A stretch of 64,000 nt of DNA from Apostichopus japonicus. Lineage: Eukaryota; Echinodermata; Holothuroidea; Aspidochirotida; Stichopodidae. How positions within the stretch are numbered: position 1 is the stretch's first letter; each line of letters opens with the position of its first letter. The stretch spans positions 20,903,054 through 20,967,053 of the forward strand of contig NC_092562.1 of NCBI RefSeq assembly GCF_037975245.1, read 5' to 3'. The notes under the pieces are model-generated. The model saw only the letters and a list, made by a program, of their open reading frames with translations. It was not told the origin of the DNA and did not search any database. Shown piece after piece: positions 37,931 to 49,600 of this stretch. Position numbers and translations under genes: made by a program.

Positions 37931-38199
37931 AAAAAGTTGCAATTAAAATGCTGGATAAGACGAAACTAGATCAGAAAACCCAACGCCTTTTGTCCCGGGA
38001 GATCAGCTGTATGGAGAGGCTCCATCATCCTAACATTATAAGACTATACGAGGTCATTGAGACCCTGGCCAAGTTACACCTCGTGATGGAATACGCAGGC
38101 GGTGGCGAACTGTTCACCAAAATAACCAACGAGGGCAAGATACCCGAACCAGAGAGCAAGATGATCTTTACCCAGATAGTTTCAGCAGTGAACCACATG
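37931..38199 (+). CDS. NIM1K: NIM1K-like kinase, coding exon 2 (residues 101-190)
   Basis: 269 nt encode the rest of the N-lobe and the hinge. VAIK carries the ATP-anchoring Lys at residue 106. LSREIS supplies the helix C Glu at about 124. [15 protein letters not shown] and [12 protein letters not shown] give beta-5, the hinge and the following acidic Glu. [18 protein letters not shown] leads into the C-lobe. The first base pair completes the Glu codon split with exon 1. The donor is ATG|GTAAGG at 38200, phase 0. Sequence match to the NIM1 family is very strong across this block, especially [19 protein letters not shown] (TA)n run starts six bases past the donor. Confidence 0.95.
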
Positions 38200-41092
38200 G
38201 TAAGGATCCATATATATATATATATATATATGTAACTGTCTGAATTCAGCTATGCAGCTAATAGAACACTGCTGCTAGGTTAGCAAAGCACTTTGGGAAG
38301 GGGATAAGTCTTGATAAATTTATATTCCCTGACGGCCTTATCTATAAATGTATTCAAATATGTTTCTAATGAGGGATTTGTTTCGGACATGTGTTTGTAT
38401 TCTGTCGCCATCTTGTGCCCCCGGGGTACATATCCCACATGTATAAACCCCTTGGGTATAATTAACTATCACTAGTTAAAAAACAAAAGAGAATGAAAGA
38501 GAGAAAAGGAGATCATGACCTATATATGTAGCCGTACGTAACGCAACTTGTTTGCCGTTCATTATATTTGCCGAGGATTGGAATACCATTAATGCTCTGC
38601 CAAGATATTAAGAGCAAACGGCATTGTACAGTATAAATCTTTTAAATTGGAGAAACATTTTTATTTACCAGATCTTGTTGACCTAGTTGTGTAGATCACG
38701 CGAAGTGGAAAGCTAAATTACATCTATATCTTCTTAGGGACTTTTCCCTACACGGCAGCTGCCCGTTATTCAATAAACCCAGCTGGTTACATTGCTCTGC
38801 CTTTCGAAGAAGACCTGGTTATAAACCAATTGTGCGGGCGAACGAGAAAAATAAGAAGCAAAAAATTTACGGTCTGACGATCGCCGCGAACACAATTGAT
38901 TTCATTTTCGTGTAGAAGTTTGCTGCGTCGCTTCCACATTAAAGCCGATGACGTCACTCGCATGACGTCAAAGGGCATTGTTTCCGTCGGTTCTCGGTGG
39001 TGAATACGGCTCGAAAAGATGGTTAGAATGGTTGACTTTTCTGCTTCGTAAATTTGTGGGGGATCTTAGAATCTCTGGGGGCAACCGGCTCTGTAAACAC
39101 TCACGATTATATCAGTTCAATTGTTCTGGCCTTAACAAGTTTTAAACTATCCACCAGAGAGACCAATCAATGGCAAACACAAAAACACCAACTTGTACAC
39201 GTGCATGGATTTTGGTCACCATGGCGATGGCAAAACTTTCCGGCGCGAAATCATCCGGGCTTGCTCAATTTATTCAAGTCTTAACCTTTTCCGTTCCAGA
39301 TTGTCACATTTTCTCATTTGTGGAAAAATCAAATTGTTTCCTGTATTTTCCATCTCAATGAAATTCTGGTCTTAGCAATTAAGAATTTTAAGAATATAAC
39401 ATTTGACTAAAATTGTTATTCTTACATCTAGATTAAATCTCAGTCGGTAGTTGGAGTATTTGTTCCAGAATTTAATCATTCTATCGAAACGCAGATAAAC
39501 TTAATGTGTCTGTACTGTTGCATTGTATTGTCAGGACATTGTACACCCTATTCCCCCCCCCCCACCCCCAAGCCAAAAAAAGAGAGAAAAAACCCCAAAT
39601 AACTCTAAGCAGTTCTTTTAAAATATGGTTTTCATGGTTATTGTGACTATTAACTTCTTACCTCTCGCCCTAAAAATTCTAAATTTCAAACTGAGTATGG
39701 TCTGGGTCAGATGGGGGGACGGTCCAAGCACACACGCATACTTATCACATATATATATACACAAAGTGCCAAGAACAATCTAAAGGATGTGCTGAGAAGT
39801 CTTTTACTTTGGTTCTGGAAATTTGCTTTACCCTCATATATCAAAAAAGGATGTGTAGCTACTTAAAAAGAAAGTTCTTGCGCATTTTATGAACGACAGA
39901 AGTTCTGTGGCAAGTCTCGTCATCAATTCTCAAATGAACTCGCCCTTAATTTTAATTTGCCAATGTGGAGTCGTAATCATGAATCGCCTAAATGACGTAC
40001 GGCGGAATTAAATGTCCAATCAAATTGTAATGATTTAATACATCCACATCTGCGATCACATTTCTCCATAAATTTCACTTTCACTGTAACAAATTTATGC
40101 GCGATTCTTCACTCGTGAAAGAATATTTGATTTGGATCGATGCCAGATTTCGAAGAAAAAAACTCTTTTTAAGTACACAAGGGAAAACAGATTAGGGGGG
40201 AGACATCTGTTTTCCATTCACAAACATACATTATAACTATTGCTACTTCCAAGTTGAATTTAATACAAAGAATCATGAGAGTGACAGATGTGGTTTTAAG
40301 AATAAAGGACTAAGTACAGTACTGCGAATTAATGGTCGGTATAGGATTCCCTGCCATTGTGGACAGTAGAGGAACGAATGCAGAGCTTACAGTAGGGTAC
40401 TTCTATGTTGATTTGTACCAAGAATGTAGCCGTTAATATGTTTATGTTTGCTCCAAGTTCACTTTTGGTACGAAAGGTGGCAACTTCAACTGTCAATATC
40501 TCAAAAATGGTACATAGGAATTGAATGCAAATTTCACCAGAATGCTTAGATTATGTTCCTCTTTAACATATCAAAAAGAAATTTTGACCTGGACTATTCT
40601 TTTAATGTATGTATTAATTCAAGAAGACTGCTGTATGCTGGTCCACACTGAGATAAACACAACAAGTACAAAGACAGTGTATGATACAAGGAGATATGTG
40701 AAATTTATTGAAAGGGTAAAGAGTTGGAAAGGCTGTCAAAGCAGTTTTAAAAAATAATTAAAACGCCACTTGTAATATGGATACCCCTGTAAATAGCTTT
40801 GAAATCTGCAGTGTGTGTGGCCTGCAACAGTTTTGGACTGCCACTAAGACACAACCTCTTGACATGTCAAATCAATATCAAAATATTTCATCTATTACGC
40901 AATTAACTGCAAATATTTGTTTTGGTATATATCCCGAAACCTTTGCCTTACTTTTATCAGCCTAGCACGGCTGCAATTCTCCTACCGATTATCTAACAAG
41001 GAGAGTTTTGCGCTTTTTTCATCAGTTTTCGTATCCATCACTATCTACTTTTTTCTTTTCTTTTTCCCTTCTCCTTCCTGTTCTCTTGCCAG
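38200..41092 (+). other. NIM1K: NIM1K intron 2 (2.9 kb, phase 0)
   Basis: Donor GTAAGG; acceptor CTTGCCAG after a long pyrimidine tract (about 41041-41090). Contents: a (TA)n tract at 38209-38232, a pair of CRE-like palindromes (38949-38956 and 38963-38970), and C-rich text near 39553-39569. No additional exon is needed, because residue 190 runs directly into the catalytic loop of exon 3. Confidence 0.88.
38949..38970. promoter_or_regulatory. Two perfect CRE-like palindromes (TGACGTCA), 14 bp apart
   Basis: TGACGTCA occurs at 38949-38956 and 38963-38970. The surrounding DNA (about 38780-39020) is richer in CpG than most of the window. This word is the consensus for CREB/ATF bZIP factors. Paired sites in an intron could mark an enhancer or internal promoter. 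Only the sites themselves are seen; use is inferred. Confidence 0.45.
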
Positions 41093-41860
41093 CATTCCAA
41101 CCACATTATTCATCGCGACCTCAAGGCTGAGAACATATTTTACACCGCATCTGGACTGGTCAAAGTGGGTGACTTTGGTTTTAGCACCTACTGTAAAACC
41201 GACGAACATCTAAACACCTTTTGCGGTTCGCCGCCTTACGCCGCCCCGGAACTCTTCAAGGACGAGCACTATCTGGGCATGCCCGTGGATATTTGGGCCA
41301 TGGGCATCATGTTATATTTTATGGTGACGGGTGTAATGCCCTTCCGGGCAGATACAGTCGCCAAGTTAAAAAAGTGCATTATTGACGGACAGTTCACCAT
41401 ACCGAACCACGTGTCGGGTCCCTGTCAGGAACTGGTTACAGGTATGTTGCAGCTGAGTCCCACAGATAGATTGCTCGCCGAACAGCTCACGCAGGCGACG
41501 TGGCTGACGGGGCAGGAGTTCCCGCCGGCCCACAGGTCGTACCACCTGACGCCGTCTTTCAGCAGGGACAGCGCGACCGAGGAGGAGCTGACCGTCCTGG
41601 ACCAGCTAACCAAGCTGGGCATCCAGGAGGAACAGCTCGCAGCGACGAAGGACAAAGATTCAAGGGACAGTATCACCGGCACGTACCGGATCATATTACA
41701 CCGGTGTCAGAAGAAGGAGATCGAGGACTCGATACGAGCCGCCATAGAGGCCCAGCAGACGGCAAGCCAGGCCACACCCACCAAGAAAAAGGGGAAAAAG
41801 AGCAAATCAAAGAGTGTCTCGGACTCGAACAAACCATCTAAGCTATGCACCCTTCTATAA
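41093..41860 (+). CDS. NIM1K: NIM1K-like kinase, coding exon 3 (residues 191-445, stop)
   Basis: This exon carries the catalytic half. HRDLKAEN has the catalytic Asp at residue 199. DFG is at 217-219. The activation loop LNTFCGSPPYAAPE has Thr 232 at the LKB1-target position of AMPK-related kinases. VDIWAMG and MPFRADTVAKLKK complete the C-lobe, which ends near residue 328. Residues about 355-395 (LTVLDQLTKLGIQEEQL onward, then SITGTYRIILHR) match the UBA-like region that follows the kinase domain in this family. The tail is strongly basic (KKKGKKSKSK, 421-430) and the protein ends CTLL, a CaaX-type box with Leu last, which would favour geranylgeranylation. All catalytic residues are intact. 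A polybasic stretch plus a lipid box suggests membrane attachment, which is inference. Confidence 0.95.
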   Translation, partial: HSNHIIHRDLKAENIFYTASGLVKVGDFGFSTYCKTDEHLNTFCGSPPYAAPELFKDEHYLGMPVDIWAMGIMLYFMVTGVMPFRADTVAKLKKCIIDGQFTIPNHVSGPCQELVTGMLQLSPTDRLLAEQLTQATWLTGQEFPPAHRSYHLTPSFSRDSATEEELTVLDQLTKLGIQEEQLAATKDKDSRDSITGTYRIILHRCQKKEIEDSIRAAIEAQQTASQATPTKKKGKKSKSKSVSDSNKPSKLCTLL

Positions 41861-41864
41861 ATGT

Positions 41865-41870
41865 AATAAA
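41865..41870 (+). terminator. NIM1K: Candidate poly(A) signal AATAAA
   Basis: AATAAA begins four bases after the NIM1K stop codon, which would give an unusually short 3' UTR. Other AATAAA words lie at 42899-42904 and 43530-43535, the last followed by a GT-rich stretch. Which one is used cannot be told from sequence alone. Confidence 0.25.
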
Positions 41871-44800
41871 CTAGTTAGCGAGAGCAATATTAAGATGTAT
41901 TTAGGGTCATCATCTATTTATAGAATGATGACGTCATAAGACTTCTTCAGAGGATATAGACAATGCGGAGGAGTAGAAGGGCGAAGTCGTTCATAATCTG
42001 TTCGTCGTATGTCGGTAAAAGTCTGCCACTCCGTTCCATTCATCCTTTTGAGAGAAAGAATTCATGTTAGATTTTACCAAACTGGCAAGAATGTCGGCAA
42101 CTCTATTGCCGGAGGCTGGAATATATGTGGACTTCCTATAGCAGTGCAATGGACAGAGCTGTTGTTCCATGTAAACGTCTGCTTCACGTCTGCTTCACTA
42201 AAACATTGTTCATGTTCAGATGTTCATGTATATGTTCATGTTCGTTACAGTGTTGATAAACCAAACCATCGTTTAGTCTAGTAATATCCACAGTTGGGTT
42301 TATCTGTAGCAGAGTCCGAACAACAAACTACAAATAACAAAGTGCCACGAGATCAGCAGATCATTTCAGTTGGCTGATTTATGGCATGTTATGAGACCAT
42401 CTATGTAGTAAAACTAGGTTATTTCTTGAGGTTTTCAGAAGGTTTAAGTCAGGATTCATATTTTCTTCCGTACATGGTACAAGGGTAGCTAGAGGTCACT
42501 CTGCATTTATGGGTGTGCTACTTCCTTCCGGGGATGTTTAAAGTGAATGAACGGAGCAGAACACCAGCGTCGATAGATTGGAGACAATATTAAAGCTTGG
42601 AAAAGAGTAAAGAAATTAATGGCTAGGACTGTATTTTGAACCAGTGACCCTCTGGGTTACAAAGAAATTAATGGCTAGGAGTGTATTTCGAACCAGTGAC
42701 CCTCTGGGTTACAAAGAAATTAATGGCTAGGACTGTATTTCGAACCAGTTGACCCTCTGGGTTACAAAGAAATAAAAAATACAAAAAATTTTTTGCTCTT
42801 TGCTATTGTCTTAAATTTCCCAATCAGTTTTCCATGGTTTGTTTAACTTATGTAAAATAACAATTTTGGATGAATCTTTGTTGCTATTACAGACTTGAAA
42901 TAAATCCCCTCTTGAGTGAGCAGTGGTAGATCTACTCCCCTATTTTTGTAATGGAATAATCCTGTACTGGACAAAAATTTTCAAAAATAAACAAAGTAAA
43001 CTGTGTTACCGACCTGCAACTCCACATCTATTAGCTTTTCAAGCTATCTTTTAATTTATCACTGGAATGCTGGTGTCCTGATTTATTTTTGTTTAATTGT
43101 TAGAAAATGTGCCCAAAATTTCCACCTTCAATGAAGCTTGTATCCAGACTAGTTAAATACTAACTGTGAGGTAATGAGCTGCATGGGAATATAAATGAGT
43201 GTCTTTTATTATGTCTGAAGGTATGTATGTAACAAGTAGCTACTTTAGACCCTACTGTGAAATAACACCATATGTATATTTATGAGACCTTTCCAGCGAT
43301 GCCCATTAGACAAATTACCCGCACCGACCTTTCACTGCACCTACCCATCGAAGCAAATTAAATTTTAGGGAACAAAATTATTTCCAGTCAATATGCATTT
43401 GTATTAGTGTGTAACAATATGACAAGTATTATTCACTGTAACAATCCTTGTCACTTGTGAAAACGTGATCAATTTTTTTTATCAAATTGTCCAGTTGTCC
43501 AATCTTTCTTGTCAGCTTCGTAAGGGATAAATAAAGACATTTATACGTTTACCTGGCGTTTTGTATACTGTATGCAGTGGTCAAGTAAAAATTTAAATAT
43601 CCAAGATGGCCACAAATTTTGCAAAACCTTGATGACATGCTTTTCAACAGCAATTTAAATTTGATAGGTTGAAACTTCGGTCAAGACTGGCTTTCTTTCA
43701 TTCTACAAGATTCGAAATAGCGTGCAATATAGCTAGATTTGAGAATTAGATTATGTATGGTTCGATCTAATTATCATGCAGTGTTGAAAGGATAGGGAAT
43801 GTAAGGCTGGCATGAATGCAGATATTCCAATGTCAATGTTCATCATACCTAGCCATTGATATCATTTATTTTTTTCAAAATAAATGTCAGAGAGAAAAAG
43901 AAGACGGATACATCTGTCTAATGGGTGCACAGAATTTCATTCCATGTGAAAATTTTTATTAAAGACAATCAAAATTTTGTGATAACAAAATTTAAACTTT
44001 CCTTTTAAAACACGAAACACTTTATTGTATATCTCATAATTTTCAACATGCCATTGCTTTCCCAGAAGTAGTCAATGCACAGCAAAGTGCACACATTTGA
44101 ATTTTTGTTAGTAACGCATCTCTCGACAATATTGCTCATTGAGAAGATGCCCACACCCCCCCCCACCCCCCACCCCCACCTCTCCCGGAGATCAATCTTT
44201 TTCTCACTTTCTCTTTCTTTCATTTTCTAGAAGGCAGTGTCAGTTTCAATAACATCCACACTGTATGCTTCATTTTTCTCTCAGGGAAGTGTCACACTGT
44301 CTTGTTTCGCTGGTGTGTGTGTGTGCAGCTTATCCGTAAAGGATTCATTACCCTAAGAGCCAGCCGTGCGAAAGAAACTTGTAGCAGCCCCTCGGTCTTC
44401 AAAAGAAACAAAAATAAAAAAAGAATGGAAAAAAAACCCGAAAGAGAAATTTGCAAAGATCAAGGCTACCAATGCCTGCTTTTGCTCCTGATTTTCTCGC
44501 TGTTTTAGAAGCGATGTATAGATATGTTCTTTCATCTTCTGGTTTCCAATCAATTTCTAAATGTAGCCGATTTTTACCCCCAAAGACTTGTCAGGTGTCT
44601 GTCACAGGCTTCATCGCGAGATGAAATAGATTCGCCGCCCGGAGCGATGCTGTTTCACGAGGCAATATTAGTCTTTAGTCGATAACATATAGAGAGAACC
44701 CACAGTGTCGTCTCTTGTTTTTTTGTTTTTTTTTAATGTACATTTGCCTGATTGGGAGCAACAATAAAAAGTCTGGTTTCATTGGGGACAGTTTCGTGTT

Positions 44801-46057
44801 AAACTGACTGACTATCAATTGTGCTTCCTCTTTAGTTCAATTTATCTCATTTTAAACCCAAGTCTTTGGTGTTAACATACCAGATTAAACTGATTTTTTA
44901 TTGTGAAATTGTTGTATGGTTAGAGACATGGGGGAACTGGATAGAGAAGGCATTGACTTTGCTGTCAGAAGGATGGGAAGGCCATCGGCCGTTGGTAGTA
45001 ATTTTAGAAATAACGTCGATCATTCTTTCTTATTTCCGAGAGAAGAGGATGCAGCCGTTGTTAATTCCGGGAGTCCGTTTCTTGGCGTCTTAAAGATTCC
45101 TCTCTAAATGCTATGATTAAGACTTCCTTTTAACTTTGATGACCGGGTGATGATTGTCCGTTAGAGGTCAGATTTAACCTTTCAATTACATTCATCTTCA
45201 GGGAAAACTGATTGAAAGAACGTTGCTGACATCTTAAAACAAAGATACCCTCTTTTGCCAAGATGATTAAACTTTCGACTAAAAGCAGAGATTTTTGTCC
45301 TTCACGTTAGATTTGCTGAGAAATATGCAAAATTGGAAGTTGATACCGTAATGAAATCCTTCGCTGTCTCTGTCGTTTTGGAATGGACAGCATTTTTCTT
45401 TCTGTTGAGCTTTTATTAGTCCTTACATGGTGTGTAACCTAAGTTCTTTCTCAAAAATTGTTTCTTTGAGTAATATGGCGAGGCAACATCACATCTTGCA
45501 ATATATTTATTTTACACAAGACTTTCTCATGTTTTTACTTTTATGTTTAACGTAAAAATAAAAAATTGCAATTTGCCTATTTGTTGTCTTGATGAGGTAT
45601 AATCCTCATTTAACTGTATGCAAGCTTATTATGTGTGCCTCATTGACCTCATGTGATGAAGTGTGTTGCACTGATAGCGGTATTCAAACAGATGTATATT
45701 TCTATGGATAATTCCATGAAGTAGTTACTACCCGATCGGACAATTGTCATTTAGGGATTCTCTCTTGCAAGAAACATAATTTTTATCACTTTTCGACAGC
45801 CAGCAGGAGATGAGTAGCTCTTGTACAGACGACCTTGTCTCGTACCTAAATAAACATCTAAATATCTGTATATATAAGGAAAACAGCAAGAATAATATCA
45901 CTATATCATGTGAAACCATTTGGATTATCTTCCTGGGAGGTAGGGGTGTGGAGGGAGGGTACTTTGTTTGTGGGAATCTGTTGCTAATAAAACAGCAGAT
46001 CATAATGCTTAGCAATAAAACCAGAACTGCTGTGAATGCAGATGGCAAAATAATTGG
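41871..46057. other. NIM1K 3' UTR and downstream non-coding DNA
   Basis: A further TGACGTCA lies at 41929-41936. A three-copy tandem repeat is at 42609-42765. A C-rich run at 44155-44180 would be a G-quadruplex candidate on the minus strand. No other gene is supported. Confidence 0.5.
42609..42765 (-). repeat. 52-bp tandem triplication carrying a tRNA T-arm-like core
   Basis: Three nearly identical units start at 42609, 42661 and 42713 (the third has one extra T), with a partial fourth (AAAGAAAT). On the minus strand each reads AGGGTCACTGGTTCGAAATA then CAGTCCTAGCCATT. The GGTTCGAA word is the pol III B-box and T-loop core, and ACTG/CAGT flank it as in a T-stem. The units may therefore be tandem copies of a tRNA or SINE 3' piece. 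The resemblance is partial: there is no A-box or anticodon arm. Confidence 0.8.
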
Positions 46058-46065
46058 CATTAGAT
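46058..46065. repeat. Left target-site duplication CATTAGAT
   Basis: This 8-mer immediately precedes the foldback element and is repeated at 46615-46622 directly after it. Confidence 0.9.
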
Positions 46066-46614
46066 CATAGGCGTAGGAGCCTAATTTGATTTGGGGGGGC
46101 TGTAACGACTTGCCCGTAAAATATAGCCAAAATTTTTCGCGCGCTCCGCGCGCGTTCAACATTTCAATGTGCATATCATATAGGCATTCATCGGTTATTA
46201 CATCACATGCCTTTACCCAATGAATGCTTATATGATATGCACACTAAGATGTTGAATGCGCGCGAAGCGCGCGAAAATTTTGGTTATATTTTCCATGTTA
46301 TCACCCTTTCATATTGGTTATAATTATTGGGGAAGTCGTTACGATCATAACGATAATAATAATAATATCAGTTTAACCATTGAAAAACCATTGCAAATTA
46401 ACCATTGCAAATTATTCTTCTTTCAGTAGGTGCCCGAAAATTTATCACCATATTGCCCGAATTTTCACTAAAAAAAATTGAAATACACAACTCCAAATTT
46501 TTCTTCTTTCAGTAGGTGCCCGAAAAAAATATCACCATATTGCCCGAATTTTCACCAAAAATTTTGGTTGGGGGGGCTGCAGCCCCCCCAGCCCCCCCGC
46601 CTCCTACGCCTATG
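46066..46614. mobile_element. Foldback miniature DNA transposon with 8-bp target duplication (hAT-like MITE)
   Basis: The 549-bp element begins CATAGGCGTAGGAG and ends CTCCTACGCCTATG, perfect terminal inverted repeats of 14 bp. It is flanked by CATTAGAT on both sides. Inside, 46118-46190 and 46221-46293 form a long imperfect palindrome that includes GCGCGC-rich arms, extended outward by GTAACGACTT (46103-46112) and its complement (46333-46342). Near the right end a segment with CTTTCAGTAGGTGCCCGAAA is present twice (about 46411-46474 and 46497-46556). No transposase is encoded. An 8-bp duplication is typical of hAT transposons; the superfamily call is inferred from that alone. Confidence 0.88.
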
Positions 46615-49600
46615 CATTAGATGAACATAAAACAACAAGCAACAATAACCTGTAAGATGAGAAAGATTTGGAAACAGTTGTCAAGGTTACACTGATGTAC
46701 TGAATATGCTAGTCTTTGTCTTCTTGGTGGGGGAGCTTCAGGATTTTATAAAGGAGGGGTGCAGCCATCAGGTTGATAAGCCAACACTTCATAGAGGAGG
46801 GTCTAGGAGCAATACTCCCCCCAGACACAAATTAAACTTGTGCTAATAATTACTTTTGAAATCAGTGAAAGACACTCATGGTCTACTTACCTGTCTCCTC
46901 ACAAAAAATGCACCCTCCCTCACCTGTATCTAGACCCACCTGGTAACCTTTCAGCACTGTACTCTTTTTGTTGAGACTATGACAAAATCCAGAATACATC
47001 ATTTCTCTCCGAGCAATAAAAGAAAAGAAAAGAAATGTCTGCAAAACATTGATATGAATTATGTTTGAATCTGCATCATCGTGGTTTTTCATTTTACTTT
47101 GAGTTATTTTGAAGTTACTTTATATCGTATAAATCCCTCATGTCAATATATATAAAGAAAAATTGAAGCTACCCTGCATGACCTTGGTATTGAGAATTAT
47201 TACCAGCATCTGCCTTACCCCCTTACCCTAAAATAACCCCTAAGATGACCCCATCAAGTTCATTGCAAAAAGAAAAAGAAACTGCTGTTTTATAAAGAGT
47301 AAGAAATGCTTTATGTAAAGGAAAAAACAATATCATGCTATTTGAATAATTTTATGGGCAGGGAAAGACATAAATGGGTTTGTATCAGGTAACAAATTTA
47401 AAATGCCCCACTACCCTCCCTTCCCATCCCATCCACCCCTATCCTGATCATCCTATAAATGGAGTAATGTTAATGTTGAAGCTTTTAGTTTTTCCTGAAA
47501 ATACATATACTTGTATGTAACACTTGCATATTGCATTTCTGAGGGGAAAAAAGATATATTTTTGCATCAAGTAGTAAATGAAGCCAGCTGAAATTTCCTT
47601 TGGTAAAACAAAAGCTTTTGTATTTCAGTTGATTTTGTCATCGATTGTTAAGCACAGGTCGGTCTTTGATTGAAGGTGATTTTGAAATGTTACATTGTTT
47701 ATTAATTGGAGGAAGCATATTTTGTTTTGTGCAATAAATGGTTACTTTCAAGATTTTTGAACTTTTAATCCAAGGTTTAAAACCTGTTTTTTGGGGGGGT
47801 TTTTTCATATCATTTCTGGTTTTCTACTTTAATTTCTTTAAAATAATTGTATCACTAAACCTTGAGTTTTATAATATTTATTTCAAAAAGTTGTTCCACA
47901 TTCAAAGAATCTGTATTGCGAATCGTAGTCTCTTCTTTTCGTGAGGTCTGATATATATATATATTTACGGCCAAAAAAAAATGGTTAAAAATGGTGCAAT
48001 CGTTCATCCAATTAGGGTCGATACTGGTAGCAATTGTTGCATGGTTAAACATATCGCTGTATAACCTTGGTTTGATCTTGATAAATTCAAATGGATTTTT
48101 TTTTTTTAATTTCACAACAGATATAGATCTATTAAAAGCCAGCTTATATGGATGGATACAAAAAAAATTACTATATTATCAGCATTTGATACCAGTTATA
48201 TGTAGCAGCACTGTTACACTCAGACCATACCGTTGAAATCCATTTGATATTCAACCGGAAAAATCTTTTGTCTACCAAAAGTGATGAAGACATCTCCCTT
48301 GGAAAATAACAAAGCAGTGTATTGGTCTTCACTTGCCTTAAGATCTAAGTAAACGTATTAAATTCATATCAAAATATTTACAGTGAAACAATGAACTGTC
48401 TTCTTTTCAGTTCTTTTGGAGGGGTGGGGTGAGGTGGGAGGGGAGGGGAGGTTTAAAACTGGTATCCTGTTCTTAGTGGAGAGTTCTGAAGTTGTGGTAT
48501 CTTTCAAGCCTTTATTAATCCATGTGACTGTGTCTAAATGACCTGCAAGCTGGTTTCAATATTCTGGAAAAGTTTTAGAAAAATGTTAGAAGCCTTTGGT
48601 TGGACTAACATGTAACAATGGGTCATGCTATCAGTTTTGGACGTTAACTGCAAAAAACCTTGTGAATTCTGCCACCTTTTTATGCCTAAGACTAAGATCG
48701 GCAACACTGGATCCTTCACCCTAGGCATGCTATCATGCCATACAGGTTTTTGTTACTACAGGCCTAACCTTAAACTTGCTTCAAAGAATTAGGGCATTGG
48801 GTGTAGAATATTTATTTATCTCTAAAATGTATTTAGTTGATATTGGCTAGTCTACACCTAGGCAAGTATATACAGCTTTGCAAGCCACAGAAAATCATAG
48901 CATATGTACATGACATCACATTAAACACACCTGAGTGGATCTGATAGAAAATTTGAATAAGGTTATGCATAAAGTTCAGTTTGGGAACAAAAATACAAGT
49001 AACTGTATAAAACTGGTAAACTTGGATTGCCTTTGTTAAAAGTTGGGTTTTGACTTGTTAAAAGTACCCTAACATAGCAGGTGCTCCTTGCGTACGGTTA
49101 GTAGCTTTCACCGCTGCTTTGACTTAATAAATGCATCATTGACCTTTGATGATTAAAAACCATCTAGTCTTCTTTTAAGATTAGAAATCCTTCATAGATA
49201 ACCTGTTTAGCTTTCTGTTCATATCTCCCTTGAAAATCTTGCCACAGAAGATAGCCTTTGGAATGGCATTTGTCCCCTGTAATAGACATTTGATATATTC
49301 ATCACATATTCATCAAATGTGTAAAAAGCCTACAGAAAGTGAGGAATTGCATATTTGCCCTTTGTTTATCAGCTACACAGGAGAATCCCTTCTATGTGGT
49401 ATGTTGCATTATATTTGCACAATCTTATAGCTGAGGATGGGGAAGGGGGGAGATGGCAATGATTGCAATATATATGACCATTTAAATGTATATGTTCTAG
49501 CAAAGCATCAATAGAAAGATGACCTAGGAAACATTGAAAATTTAAATATAAAACAGGGTTTGAATTTTGTTGAAGAAAACTGACTGAAACCAAATCTATT

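Noticed and set aside
45728-46174. 148-codon minus-strand frame with a hydrophobic segment
   Set aside because: Its start lies inside the foldback MITE and no domain is recognisable. Length and composition are explained by chance plus transposon sequence.
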